This document shows, in pieces, positions 10,001 through 18,994 of a DNA stretch of 64,000 nucleotides. Under the pieces are notes generated by a model. That model was not told where the DNA came from. It searched no databases and saw only the letters and a list, made by a program, of their open reading frames with translations. Origin of the DNA: JBFGFX01 sp965232455 (GTDB lineage Bacteria; Pseudomonadota; Gammaproteobacteria; Steroidobacterales; Woeseiaceae); assembly GCA_965232455.1 (NCBI GenBank), contig OZ246981.1, forward strand, positions 5,518,001 through 5,582,000, given 5' to 3'. Positions within the stretch are counted from its first letter, which is position 1. Every line of letters begins with the position of its first letter. The translations under genes were made by a program, and so were the position numbers.

Positions 10001-10045
10001 AACGGTCGTGATTGGGCGCTCCAGTGCGATTCGGGTGTGTTTCAT
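6965..10045 (-). CDS. RND efflux permease (last gene of two-permease operon)
   Basis: This is an inner-membrane proton-driven resistance-nodulation-division pump of 1026 residues with the usual architecture: TM1 at about 10-30, two large periplasmic loops, and TM bundles near 335-500 and 850-1010. Family signatures include TRPVEEALATLSGV, MLAVGMLVDNAVVVVESV with the Asp-bearing TM4, and GVVVNNGIVLVDHIN in the second half. The start at 10045 (MKHTRIALERP) overlaps the stop of the preceding permease gene by 4 nt (ATGA). No outer-membrane channel is encoded nearby, so a TolC from elsewhere would be needed. Substrates cannot be predicted. Confidence 0.95.
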   Translation of the reverse strand: MKHTRIALERPITTVVVFVALALVGLIASRLLPLEKFPDIEFPGIFIQIPYDGSTPEEVERLITRPVEEALATLSGVERMRSTSTDNMSQIFLQFGWDESMGTKGIEARAKVDGIRHELPDDVRRVLIFTGSLADEPVLQLRISSDRDLSDSYEMLERLLKRRIERIEGVSRVELHGVDPREIRILLDADRMSAHGVDINDLTMLEGTNFAVSAGRITDSGQRFSIRPKGEFTSIEQIENLIIKDGNIRLRDVASIELRSPEREYGRHLDRNYAIGVAISKSTGANLVEVADRVMQEVEEIGELPQMHGIKIFDMDNQGDSVKESLSDLLNAGLVGALLAIVVLYMFLRQVSTTLIVTASVPFSLMITLGALYFADLSLNILTMMGLMLAVGMLVDNAVVVVESVFRQRAIDPDHPFEATYKGVKEVGIAVIAGTATTIIVFLPIMFGEQSDITVFLTHVAITIIVALIASLLIAQTLVPMLAARLPTPATGSGNGKIMAGLTTRYTNLLEWILVRPWKTFGLIILTCLIGVSPLVLELVKFDPFPQDSGRRLYLPYHIEGQHPLERVEAAVDTIEDYLFENKEEFDIRSVYSYYEKGEAATVILLTDEDDAKVATKDILERIKETLPVIAIGKPSFEFDQQGGGDGFSLQVSGDSTTQLNDIGVDIVRVLSSVDGLEDVRSDGKSGEREVQVVVDRIRAAAVGLSSGEIAEAIGIAMRGRNLREFRGESGEIEVRVAFRDSDKQTVEQLSELPLYTSDGRRISLASVADLRIGHSPETIQRTDRQTAVIISANLEDGTNLDSVKPAVEEIMGEMELPPGYSWKFGRGFERQDETQKTMFINIMLGIACIFLVMAALFESLLFPFAIILGSILFSVFGVFLFFAATGTTFSFMASIGIMILIGVVVNNGIVLVDHINNLRGQGMARNKAIIEGGRDRLRPILMTVATTILGLTPLAVGTTQIGGDGPPYFPMARAIIGGLAFSTVVSLLLVPALYAYFDTLAAWGRTVMRTARRGGQTPAAAQQSG

Positions 10046-13000
10046 GTCGTGCCGGGGACTGCGCCAGCGGGGTCGGCCGACCGGGCCTGCGCGGGCCACC
10101 GTTTTCTGTCCAGCAGTGAATACACCACCGGGATGACCACCAGGGTGAGCAAGGTGGATACCAGCAGCCCGCCAATGACGGTAATCGCCATCGGCGTGCG
10201 GACCTCGGCGCCCTCGCCGAAGCCGATGGCCATCGGCAGCAGACCCAGCGCGGTCGTGAGCGTCGTCATCATGATCGGGCGGAGCCGCGCGCGCCCGGCC
10301 TCCTGAATAGCCGCGATTTTTTCCATGCCCGAGGCTTGCAGCTGATTGATCAGATCGACCAGGACAATGGCGTTGTTCACGACGATGCCTGTGAGCATGA
10401 TGACGCCGATGAACGCTATCACGTTGATCGTGGTGCCCGTCAGGAACAGCGCCAGCACGGCTCCGACCAGCGCAAGCGGAATGGTAAACAGGATGACAAA
10501 CGGGTGGACGAGCGACTCGAACTGAGACGCCATGACGAGGTAAACGAGGAAGACGGCCAGCGCGAGCGCAAACTGCATCGACGTAAACGAATCCTGCATT
10601 TCCTCGTTCTGACCGGAGACTACCGCCGTGATCCCCGGTGGCATCGCGGTGCGGCCAATAATGTCACGGGCTTCGGCGACGGCGCTGCCGAGGTCTCCGT
10701 AAACGATGTTCGACGAGATGACGGCAACGCGTTCCTGAGCGATGCGCCTAATCTCCGCGGGACCGCGTGATACGAAAACGTCGGCGACCGCTTCGAGGGT
10801 GATGGGCCGGGCGGCGGCCGGATTCACGATCAGCCTGCGAATCTCATCGATGCTGGATTGGTGCGTGTCGACGCTGCGCACCAGCACGTCGATTTTCTTG
10901 TCCTGCCAGGTATAGCGGGTCGCCAGCTCGCCGCGGACGTTGGCGACAACGCGATCGGCGATGTCTCTGACCGCCAGGCCGAGCTTGGCGGCTCGTTCCT
11001 GATCGAAAACGATCTGAATCTCCGGGTTTCCCGGCTCGACCGTCGTCTTGACGTCGGTGAAGCGTCCGGACGCGTTCATTTCACGAAGTATCGAAGCATT
11101 TGCGGTTTGCAGACCTTCCAGATTGAAACCGGAAATCTCGATTTGCAGGGGCGCTGCGAAGGCCATCAGTGCGGGGCGCCGAAACTCGTACTGAACGCCC
11201 GCCAACTGCCTGAGTTCTTCCCGCATCGCCGCCATCGCCGCGTTTTCTTCGTCGCGCCCGGCGCCGGGGCGCAGGGTAACGCTCAGCGAGCCCGTGTTTT
11301 CTCCCGCGTCAACCGGGTTCGCATCCAACCGGTTGCCGGTGCCGGCGACGGAGTAACTCAGCTCGACATCGTCGATTTGCTCTGCAACGCGTTCTGCAAC
11401 CTGAATGACTCGGTCGGTCTCGGCCAGGGGCGCGCCCGGCGACAGCCGTACGTCGAGATTGAACTCGCCTTGAGCGAGCTGAGGAATCAGCTCAGTGCCC
11501 AGCCGCGGCACCAGAAGCATCGTGCCGAAAAATATCGCGGCCGCGGTCGTCACCACGGCGGCCCGATGCCGCAGCGACCACGCGAGAAGCGGGTCGTAGT
11601 GTCTTGCGGCCGACGCATACAGGCGTTGCAGCAACCAGCTCGGCACGATAAGCAGGGCCCAGAACAGCCGCCTGAGCCAGCCGAACACGGTTCCGCCGCC
11701 GCGCACGATCGAGGCCACGATGCGGGTGAACCGGCCCGCGGCCGAGCCTTCTCCCTCCTCCGCGTATCTGGACGCGCCACCCAGCGCGGCGAGCATCGGG
11801 ATCAGGGTCAACGCAATGACCAGCGAAAACACCAGCGCGAAAGTGACCGTCAGCGCCTGATCCCGAAACAGCTGGCCGGCGATGCCGCTGATGAAGACCA
11901 TCGGGAAAAACACCGCGATCGTGGTTAGCGTCGCGGCGGTAACCGCTGTCGAAACCTCGGCCGTGCCGTTGCGAGCGGCGTCCAGCGCGGTCTGGCCTTG
12001 CTCCTTTTTTCGCACGATGTTTTCCAACACGACAATCGCGTTGTCGACCAGCATGCCGACTGCCAGGGCGACCCCGCCGAGCGACATGATGTTGAGCGAT
12101 ACCGCATTCGTATACATCAACAGAAACGTGCCGATGACGGACACCGGAATCGCTCCCGCGATGATTGCCGTTGCGCGCGAATCGCGTAAGAACCCGTAAA
12201 GGACCATGATGGCCAACAGCCCGCCGAACAATGCGGCTGAAGATACCTGCCGAATGGCGGCGCTGATGAAATTCGACTGATCGTAAACCTTGATCAGCTC
12301 AAGGTCCTCGGGCAGCGTTTTGCGGACCTGTTCGAGCCGCTGCTCCACGCGTCTTGCGACCCGAACCGTGTTTGCGTCGCCTTCCTTGTAGACGGCAAGT
12401 TCGACCGATTCACCGCCGTTCACACGTGTGATCGCCTCGCGCTCTTTGTAGCCTCGGGTCACCGTCGCCACGTCGCGCAGGTACACCGGCCGGTCCGCTA
12501 CCGTTGCGACGATGGCATCGGAGAATTCCTGGACGCTCTGAAACTCGTTGATCGTCCGGACCAGAAAACGCTGGCTACCCTCTTCCAGGCGTCCGCCCGA
12601 CAAATTCACGTTTTCTGCGCGGATGCGCTGCGCGATCTGGTCGATGCTGATACCGAGCTGCGACAGCTTCTGTTGATCGACCTGAATCTGAATTTCGTCT
12701 TCCAAACCGCCGCTGACCTTGACGGCCGCCGTACCTTCCTCGGCTTCCAGATCGTTTTTTATCCGGTCTTCGGCAAGCCTTCTCAGTTCCTTGAGGTTCG
12801 CCTCGATTCCGGCGGCGTCCGTCGGGCCTGTGCCCTCCTTTTGTAACAGGCCGAGGCGCATGATCGGTTCCGAGGACGGATCGAATCTCAGCAACAGCGG
12901 CCGACTGGACTCCAGCGGAAGTTCCAGCATGTCGACCTTTTCACGTACGTCGACACCCGCGATATCCATGTCGGTGCCCCAAAGAAACTCGAGCGTGACG

Positions 13001-13272
13001 TCGGACTGACCGGAGCGCGAAACGGATCTCACGAGCCTCACGTTGCGAATGACGCCGACGGCTTCCTCGATGGGTTTCGTCAGAAGGTTTTCGACTTCGA
13101 TTGGCGCGGCGCCGGTCAGCTCCGTGCGAATGGTGACGGTCGGGTAGGACAGCTCCGGCAGGAGATTGACACTGAGACGTGACAGCGACACGAGCCCAAA
13201 CAGGACGATGGCGACCGTGAACATGACGACGGTAACGCGTCTTTCGGTCGCGATTTCGATCAGGCGGCGCAT
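10042..13272 (-). CDS. RND efflux permease (first permease of the operon)
   Basis: The 1076-residue RND permease begins MRRLIEIATERRVTVVM with TM1. Recognisable blocks are TKPIEEAVGVIRNVRLVRSV, the TM4 segment VALAVGMLVDNAIVVLENI, and FIGVIMLTGIVVNNAIVLVD in the C-terminal half. It is longer than its partner because of an extra loop near residues 500-560 before the second transmembrane half. The gene follows the second adaptor by 30 nt and overlaps the next permease by 4 nt. Two different permeases in one transcript recall MdtBC/MuxBC-type heteromeric pumps. A mixed trimer is inference. Confidence 0.95.
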   Translation of the reverse strand: MRRLIEIATERRVTVVMFTVAIVLFGLVSLSRLSVNLLPELSYPTVTIRTELTGAAPIEVENLLTKPIEEAVGVIRNVRLVRSVSRSGQSDVTLEFLWGTDMDIAGVDVREKVDMLELPLESSRPLLLRFDPSSEPIMRLGLLQKEGTGPTDAAGIEANLKELRRLAEDRIKNDLEAEEGTAAVKVSGGLEDEIQIQVDQQKLSQLGISIDQIAQRIRAENVNLSGGRLEEGSQRFLVRTINEFQSVQEFSDAIVATVADRPVYLRDVATVTRGYKEREAITRVNGGESVELAVYKEGDANTVRVARRVEQRLEQVRKTLPEDLELIKVYDQSNFISAAIRQVSSAALFGGLLAIMVLYGFLRDSRATAIIAGAIPVSVIGTFLLMYTNAVSLNIMSLGGVALAVGMLVDNAIVVLENIVRKKEQGQTALDAARNGTAEVSTAVTAATLTTIAVFFPMVFISGIAGQLFRDQALTVTFALVFSLVIALTLIPMLAALGGASRYAEEGEGSAAGRFTRIVASIVRGGGTVFGWLRRLFWALLIVPSWLLQRLYASAARHYDPLLAWSLRHRAAVVTTAAAIFFGTMLLVPRLGTELIPQLAQGEFNLDVRLSPGAPLAETDRVIQVAERVAEQIDDVELSYSVAGTGNRLDANPVDAGENTGSLSVTLRPGAGRDEENAAMAAMREELRQLAGVQYEFRRPALMAFAAPLQIEISGFNLEGLQTANASILREMNASGRFTDVKTTVEPGNPEIQIVFDQERAAKLGLAVRDIADRVVANVRGELATRYTWQDKKIDVLVRSVDTHQSSIDEIRRLIVNPAAARPITLEAVADVFVSRGPAEIRRIAQERVAVISSNIVYGDLGSAVAEARDIIGRTAMPPGITAVVSGQNEEMQDSFTSMQFALALAVFLVYLVMASQFESLVHPFVILFTIPLALVGAVLALFLTGTTINVIAFIGVIMLTGIVVNNAIVLVDLINQLQASGMEKIAAIQEAGRARLRPIMMTTLTTALGLLPMAIGFGEGAEVRTPMAITVIGGLLVSTLLTLVVIPVVYSLLDRKRWPAQARSADPAGAVPGTT

Positions 13273-13302
13273 GTTCGTGTACCTCGGCTTCCGTTTGCAG
13301 GC

Positions 13303-14400
13303 CTAACGCTGGTCTGCGTTGGCGGCGCTGGGCGTCTCACTGGGCGGCCCCAGGTCCGCATTGATGACGGACACCTGACTACCGTCCTTGAGGCCCGCCT
13401 GCCCGACCACGACAAACGCCTCGTGATCGCTCAGGCCGTCGAGGACCTCGATCATGCCCCGGTCCGCATAGCCGGTAACGATTGTGCGTCGCTCGACGCT
13501 GTCGCCGTTTACCACAAATACGTTTGGCGTGCCCGCGTTCTCGACGATCGCGTTTCGCGGGATCTGCAGGGCGTTGCTACGTTTGTCGGAGACGATGCTG
13601 ATGCGGGCGAACATGCCGGGTTTCAGTCTTCGAGTGGAATCCGACACCTCTATCGTGAGTTTGAACGTGCCGGTTGCGGGATCGACGACCGGGCTGATGC
13701 GGGCAACGATGCCCGCAAAGGACAGGTCCGGCAGCGCGTCGACTTCGAGCGTTGCGCGCTGACCCGGCTGCAGGCGACGATACTCGCGTTCCGGAGCGTG
13801 TAAATAAGAAACGAGCGGTTCAAGGCTGGTTACCTGGAACGCAGGGGTATTGACGTCGATGGTATTGCCTATCTTGATGAACCGCTCGGAAACTACGCCA
13901 CTGATCGGAGCGCGGATTTCGGTGTAACCGAGTTCGAGTTGCGCCAGGTCGTGGCTGGCCTCGAGCGCTTCCATTTCGTACTGGATTTTCTCGAAATCGC
14001 CCTCGCTGATCAGGCTTTTGTCTTTCAAGTCGGTGTTGCGCGCATAATCGCGTTTCAGTTTTTGCAGCTGCGCGTCGGATTCGGCGACTTCCAGGCGCAG
14101 GCGGTCGCCGTCCAGCCGGGCCAGGATCTCACCCGCAACGACGTCGTCGCCCTCTTCGACAAATATTTCGCGAACCTCGCCGCCGACTTTGGCGATGACT
14201 GCGGCGTCCTCGAACGCCTCGATGGGCGCCGTTCCCGAATAGGTCGCGTAGATATCGCCGCGTATCGCCCGGGTAATCTCCACCGGTATCGCCGGCGCCT
14301 GTTCTTCCTTCGCCGTTTCGTCGTCCGGATCCCCCGAGCAGGCCGCCAGCAGTAAGGCCGTCGCCGCCAGTCCAATCCGCACCCTTGCACGTGTCAACAT
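13303..14400 (-). CDS. RND periplasmic adaptor (membrane fusion lipoprotein)
   Basis: The 365-residue adaptor has a lipoprotein signal (LAAC, Cys near residue 21) for anchoring in the inner membrane. It has the HlyD/AcrA order: a split lipoyl domain (AKVGGEVREIFVEEGDDVVAGEILARLDG and the returning YTEIRAPISGVVSERFIKIGN, each shown by key residues), a coiled-coil hairpin (about 110-155), then beta-barrel and membrane-proximal domains. It is the second of two consecutive adaptors. The gap to the upstream adaptor is 36 nt and to the downstream permease 30 nt. Two adaptors and two permeases suggest a duplicated or heteromeric system. Confidence 0.93.
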   Translation of the reverse strand: MLTRARVRIGLAATALLLAACSGDPDDETAKEEQAPAIPVEITRAIRGDIYATYSGTAPIEAFEDAAVIAKVGGEVREIFVEEGDDVVAGEILARLDGDRLRLEVAESDAQLQKLKRDYARNTDLKDKSLISEGDFEKIQYEMEALEASHDLAQLELGYTEIRAPISGVVSERFIKIGNTIDVNTPAFQVTSLEPLVSYLHAPEREYRRLQPGQRATLEVDALPDLSFAGIVARISPVVDPATGTFKLTIEVSDSTRRLKPGMFARISIVSDKRSNALQIPRNAIVENAGTPNVFVVNGDSVERRTIVTGYADRGMIEVLDGLSDHEAFVVVGQAGLKDGSQVSVINADLGPPSETPSAANADQR

Positions 14401-14436
14401 TTCTTCATCGTCCCCAATCCGACGCGTTGTAACGCG

Positions 14437-15510
14437 CTAGCCGATCACGGCGACTTCGTCTAGGTTTGCGCTCGCCAGAACACGGCTGCCGTCACGAAGT
14501 TGCGATTGTCCCGATAGAATGATTTTCTCGTTGCCCGCCAAACCCGTAAGTACCTCGACGAGACCGCCCGATCGAATGCCGGTTTGCACCGATCTACGTG
14601 CCGCAGATCCGTTCTCGACGACGTAGACAATGGTTTCGTTGTCCTCCAGAACCACGGCGGACACTGGGATCACGACGGCGTCGTTGTGTTCCTCGTAGGC
14701 AATCGTGAAGCGCCCAAACATGCCCGGAGCGAGTTCGTTGTCGGCATTGTCGATGTCCAGTGTGGCGCGGAAGGTGCCGTTTTTCGTGTCGATCGTCGGG
14801 CTGATTCGCGCAATCGTGGCGTCGAATCGAGTGTCCGGCGCCGAGTCCACGGCGACCATTGCGGTGTTGCCCGCCGAGAATTTGCTTAGCTCGGCTTGCG
14901 GGATGTTCAGGTATGCCACCAGGCGCGAAGTGTCGGTGACGTTGAACACCGTCTGCCCCGCCGATACGTTGGCGCCCAGTTTAACGTCGCGCGAGGAGAC
15001 GACGCCCGAGATGGTCGCCCGAATCGACGTGTAATCGTGGTTGAGGCGCTTCAGGTCGAAGCTCGCCTGTTTCGCATCCCTGTCGTATTTGAGGTCCTCG
15101 AAGGCCGCCGTGGAGACCAGGTTGCGCGCATGCAGATCGGCCGTCCTCGAGTATTCTCGCGCCGCCTTGTCGAATTCCGCTTTTGCCTGCCGCATCTCCA
15201 GCCGCAGCCGGTCGCCGTCCAGCCGCGCAAGGACCTGTCCCTTGCGCACCACGTCGCCTTCTTCGACGAGGATTTCGACAACCTCGCCGCCGACGCGGGC
15301 CAGAATGGGAGCTTCAGCGTCCGCGGTGATCGTCGCCGTCGTTTTGTACGTGGCGTGGATGTCGGCAATCTCCGCCGGCGCGACGGTCACGGGCAGGGCG
15401 GCGGTGTTTTCCGGCGTCTGGTCCACGCTGGCATCGCCGCGAGCGCAGCCGTTCAGGCCGGCGACGAGGAAGGCCGTGAGGCCCAACGCGTTCAGGCGGT
15501 ATCGGTTCAT
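14437..15510 (-). CDS. RND periplasmic adaptor (first gene of the four-gene efflux operon)
   Basis: The 357-residue HlyD/AcrA-type adaptor has a lipobox (LNGC, Cys about 22) and a split lipoyl domain (ILARVGGEVVEILVEEGDVV; SIRATISGVVSSRDVKLG) around a helical hairpin. ATG 15510 is preferred to the in-frame ATG at 15525 because AGGTAA sits at a proper distance from it. It is similar in length and layout to the next adaptor, consistent with duplication. It is driven from the promoter/operator at 15548-15589, leaving a leader of about 45 nt. The role is to bridge the RND permease to an outer-membrane factor. Confidence 0.93.
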   Translation of the reverse strand: MNRYRLNALGLTAFLVAGLNGCARGDASVDQTPENTAALPVTVAPAEIADIHATYKTTATITADAEAPILARVGGEVVEILVEEGDVVRKGQVLARLDGDRLRLEMRQAKAEFDKAAREYSRTADLHARNLVSTAAFEDLKYDRDAKQASFDLKRLNHDYTSIRATISGVVSSRDVKLGANVSAGQTVFNVTDTSRLVAYLNIPQAELSKFSAGNTAMVAVDSAPDTRFDATIARISPTIDTKNGTFRATLDIDNADNELAPGMFGRFTIAYEEHNDAVVIPVSAVVLEDNETIVYVVENGSAARRSVQTGIRSGGLVEVLTGLAGNEKIILSGQSQLRDGSRVLASANLDEVAVIG

Positions 15511-15547
15511 TGGTTTACCTGGCATGGGTCCGTCCGGCTTGGTAGTT

Positions 15548-15573
15548 TAGTGTTATAGTTAAGTATAACACTA
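15548..15573. promoter_or_regulatory. 26-bp operator palindrome over the efflux promoter
   Basis: Perfect 10-bp arms TAGTGTTATA and TATAACACTA are separated by 6 nt. The site covers the -10 box of the minus-strand promoter, the position expected for a repressor. Size and symmetry suit a TetR-type dimer. The cognate regulator is not obvious in the window. Confidence 0.75.
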
Positions 15574-15589
15574 TATGACCACATGGCAA
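15562..15589 (-). promoter_or_regulatory. Sigma70 promoter of the adaptor-adaptor-RND-RND operon
   Basis: On the minus strand a -35 TTGCCA (15589-15584), a 16-nt spacer and a -10 TATACT (15567-15562) precede the ATG at 15510 by about 50 nt. The -10 is buried in the palindrome at 15548-15573. Confidence 0.7.
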
Positions 15590-15755
15590 GAAACCCCGGT
15601 CAAATTAGAGAGTGCCACAGAGCCTGTCGCGAAATTTATAGATAAAGTCGGGGTCATCGCGTCGTGGATCGAGTTCGTCCTATGCGTATTTCTTAGATGC
15701 CCGAAAACGTCGTTTGGATTCCGCCGGTAGAGGAAAAGCAAGAAGAAAGGGGTGG

Positions 15756-15816
15756 AAAAAAGGGGTAGAACCGAGGATTTTCGTCCGCGTGGACGAAAAT
15801 CCTCGGTTCTACCCCT
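15756..15816 (-). terminator. Very long perfect terminator hairpin after the padR-adaptor-RND operon
   Basis: Two perfect 26-bp arms (15761-15786 and 15791-15816) enclose a 4-nt loop, and on the minus strand they are followed by six T (15761-15756). It starts 25 nt after the stop of the RND gene at 15842. Intrinsic terminators rarely have a stem this long. Confidence 0.9.
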
Positions 15817-15841
15817 CAGATGAGGCTAACTGGAGATGCGC

Positions 15842-18800
15842 CTAACCGGCCGCGACGCGTTCGGCCGGGCGGTTCTTCCCGCGTTCTCGTCGCTCGGCGA
15901 TGTACGAGGACACGTTCGCCTGGATCATCAGGAAGCTCGGTGTGAGCAGCAGCGTCAGAATGGTCGCAAACGCCAGGCCGCCGGCGACCGACGCCGATAA
16001 CTGCGTCCACCACTGAGAGCTTGGCGCGCCGATCGATACTTCGCGGGCGATCAGGTCGATGTTGATGCCGAGCACCATCGGCAGGAGACCGAGGATCGTC
16101 GTTACCGTGGTCAGCAGCACCGGGCGCAGGCGCACCGCGCAGGTACGGAGGATCGCCTGAAACGCCGCCTCGCCGCGGCTCCGTAACACGTTGTAGGTGT
16201 CGATGAAAACGATGTTGTTGTTCACGACGATACCGGCGAGCGTAATGACGCCGATACCGCTCATGATGATGCCGAATGGCCGGTCCATGATCATGTGGCC
16301 GAGGAACACGCCGCCCGTCGAAAAGACGACCGCGGTCAGAATCAGGAACGCCTGAAATACGCTGTTGAACTGCGTCACCAGGATGATGGCCATCACGGCC
16401 AGCGCGATCATCATCGCCTTAGTCAGGAAGGCCATTGCCTCGGCCTGGTCTTCACTGCCGCCGCGAAACGAAACGTTGACCCGGGGGTCCAAGCCCAGGC
16501 CGGGCAGGGCTTCGGCCATCTGCGCCACGATCACCGAATCCAGGTAGCCGGGCGCGACGTCGGCGTCGATGCTCATGGTGCGCCGAAGGTCGGTGCGCTG
16601 AATCGTACTCACCTTTTGCGCCGGCACTCGTTTGACGAAGTTGCTGATCGGAATCAGTCCGCTGGCCGTCGGAATCCTCAGCTCGTCGATCTGCGTGAGG
16701 TTTCGGCTGTCGTAAGGGTAACGCACGCGGATATCGATCTCGTCGTCCGCGTCGTCGGGACGGTATTCGCCCACTTTGACGCCGTTGGTGACCAACTGGA
16801 TCATGTTGCCGACGAGTGTGATGTCCGCTCCGAAACGCGCCGCCTCGGCGCGGTCGACTTCGATCTGCCACTCGATACCCGGCAGCGGCCGGCTGTCTTC
16901 CACGTTGATGACGCCGTCCACGGATTCGAGTGCGCGGCGTACCGTGCCGACCGTCTCGACGAGCAGGTCCGGGAAACGCGACGATAGTTCGATCGAGATG
17001 GGTTTGCCTTGCTGCGGCCCGTTCTGCGGCTTGCGCGCTTCGACGTTGATGCCGGCGAGACCGGACACCGATTCGCGAATTTCCGCCAGTATCTCGTCGG
17101 CGGGACGCCGTTCATCCCATTCGACGAAATTCAGCGAGATCGAACCGATCTGGTCCTCGGCCGCGCCTTCGCCCGACGTGCCGGTTTTTGCGTACACGCT
17201 TTCCAGCTCGTTCGAGCCGAGCACGTAGGTCTCGACCTGGCGGACGAGGACATCTTTTTCGTCGGTGGACAGATCGCCGCGCGCACGTATGTCGATGCTC
17301 GCGAACTCCGGTTCGACGTCCGGGAACATCTCGACGCCACGGCCGAAGGCGTTGAACGCCATGAATATCACCACCAGGAGCGCCGTCACGCCAATGACGT
17401 TCAACGTGGGGCGGCGCAGCAGGGTTCGCAGCACTCGAACGTAGGCGCCGGTCACCCCCGTAACCGTGCTGAGATCGCCTTTTTCGGCGGCGGTCAGGTT
17501 ATGGATGGTCTTTTCGTCCAGGGCGCCGGTCTTGCCGATCATCGAACCCAGCGTGGGTACGAACAGCAGTGCCATTATCAATGACGCCGACAGAACGGCA
17601 ATCAGGGTGATCGGCAGGTACTTCATGAATTCACCGGCCATGCCCGGCCAGAAGGCCAGGGGCACGAACGCCGCAAGCGTCGTGCAGGTCGAGGCGATGA
17701 TCGGCCACGACATGCGGCGGGCGGCCGCAGAATAGGCGCTGCGCCGCGACTCGCCTTCCGCCATGCGCCGATCCGCGAGTTCGGTGACGACGATTGCGCC
17801 GTCCACGAGCATGCCGACCGCCATGATCAGCGCGTACAGCACCATCATGTTGATCGATACGCCGGCAGCGCTGATTGCGAGGATTCCGAGCAGGAAGCTG
17901 CCGGGCACCGCGATGCCCACGAGCGCCGCCGAACGGAAGCCGAGGATGCCGATAATGACGATAAACACCAGCAGCACGGCGGCGATGACGCTGTTTTGCA
18001 GCTCCGTGAGCATACTGTTGACGTCTTTGGATTTGTCCCGCGACGCGACAATCTCGATGCTCTCCGGCAGGTATTGTTTCTCCTCTTCGATCAACGCCTT
18101 GACGTTGGCGATCGTGCTGATGACGTTGGCTCCGGTCCTCTGCACGACTTCGATCGCGAGCGCCGGCCGTCCGTTCAGCCGGGCGTAGGTCTCCGCGTCC
18201 TTATAGGTGCGGCGCACCTTGGCGACGTCCTTGAAATGCACGACACGATCGCCGATCGCCTTGATCGGCATTTCGAGGATGTCTTCCGCGGTCTCGAAGA
18301 CGCCGGGAACCTTGACCGGAAATCGGCCTTCGCTGGTGTGCAGCGCGCCGGCGGCAACCAGGCGGTTGTTGCGGTCAACCAGAGAAAATATCTCCGTCTG
18401 ATCGAGGCCGTAGCTCTCCATCGCCAGCGGATCGACAACCACCTCCATGAGTTCTTCGCGGACGCCGACGAGCCGGACTTCGAGAACGCCGTTGATGCCC
18501 TCGATCTTCTCCTTCAGTTCCCGTGCAATGGTTGCCAGCGTACGTTCGGGCAGGTCGCCCGCGAGATTCAGCACCAGCATCGGGTCGAATCGCGACAGTT
18601 TGACCTCGGTCACCGTCGGCTCCTCGGTTTCGCTGGGGAGCTTGCCCTTGGCCAAGTCGACCTTCGCGCGCGCCTCCTGCAGGGCGACGTCCGTATTCGT
18701 TCCCGCGTCGAATTCGAGCTGAACGTTCGCGCCGCCCTCGTACGCGTTTGCGATGATTTCCTTGATGCCCTCGATGACGCGGAGCTCCTGTTCCATCGGC

Positions 18801-18994
18801 CGCACCAGCAATCGTTCGGAATCTTCGGGTGAGATACCGTCATGGGTCATGCTGACGTAGATGAAGGGGATCTCGATGTCGGGCTCAGCCTCTTTCGGCG
18901 CACTGACGTAGGTGATAATGCCCGCAATCAGGATCGCGCCCAGGGACATCAGCACTGTCCGCGAGCGGCTCATTGCTGATTCGATAATGTTCAT
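15842..18994 (-). CDS. RND efflux permease (padR-linked)
   Basis: The 1050-residue RND permease starts MNIIESAMSRSRTVLM and then TM1. Diagnostic stretches are LLVRPMEQELRVIEGIKEI, the TM4 block ALIMAVGMLVDGAIVVTEL, and VITLAGIVVNNNIVFIDTYN in the second half. The branch differs from the two permeases at 7-13 kb: an Asp-Gly instead of Asp-Asn follows the conserved VD of TM4, and the periplasmic loops are of different length. It overlaps the adaptor gene by 4 nt (ATGA) and is the last gene before the 26-bp-stem terminator. No outer-membrane factor is linked. Confidence 0.95.
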   Translation of the reverse strand: MNIIESAMSRSRTVLMSLGAILIAGIITYVSAPKEAEPDIEIPFIYVSMTHDGISPEDSERLLVRPMEQELRVIEGIKEIIANAYEGGANVQLEFDAGTNTDVALQEARAKVDLAKGKLPSETEEPTVTEVKLSRFDPMLVLNLAGDLPERTLATIARELKEKIEGINGVLEVRLVGVREELMEVVVDPLAMESYGLDQTEIFSLVDRNNRLVAAGALHTSEGRFPVKVPGVFETAEDILEMPIKAIGDRVVHFKDVAKVRRTYKDAETYARLNGRPALAIEVVQRTGANVISTIANVKALIEEEKQYLPESIEIVASRDKSKDVNSMLTELQNSVIAAVLLVFIVIIGILGFRSAALVGIAVPGSFLLGILAISAAGVSINMMVLYALIMAVGMLVDGAIVVTELADRRMAEGESRRSAYSAAARRMSWPIIASTCTTLAAFVPLAFWPGMAGEFMKYLPITLIAVLSASLIMALLFVPTLGSMIGKTGALDEKTIHNLTAAEKGDLSTVTGVTGAYVRVLRTLLRRPTLNVIGVTALLVVIFMAFNAFGRGVEMFPDVEPEFASIDIRARGDLSTDEKDVLVRQVETYVLGSNELESVYAKTGTSGEGAAEDQIGSISLNFVEWDERRPADEILAEIRESVSGLAGINVEARKPQNGPQQGKPISIELSSRFPDLLVETVGTVRRALESVDGVINVEDSRPLPGIEWQIEVDRAEAARFGADITLVGNMIQLVTNGVKVGEYRPDDADDEIDIRVRYPYDSRNLTQIDELRIPTASGLIPISNFVKRVPAQKVSTIQRTDLRRTMSIDADVAPGYLDSVIVAQMAEALPGLGLDPRVNVSFRGGSEDQAEAMAFLTKAMMIALAVMAIILVTQFNSVFQAFLILTAVVFSTGGVFLGHMIMDRPFGIIMSGIGVITLAGIVVNNNIVFIDTYNVLRSRGEAAFQAILRTCAVRLRPVLLTTVTTILGLLPMVLGINIDLIAREVSIGAPSSQWWTQLSASVAGGLAFATILTLLLTPSFLMIQANVSSYIAERRERGKNRPAERVAAG

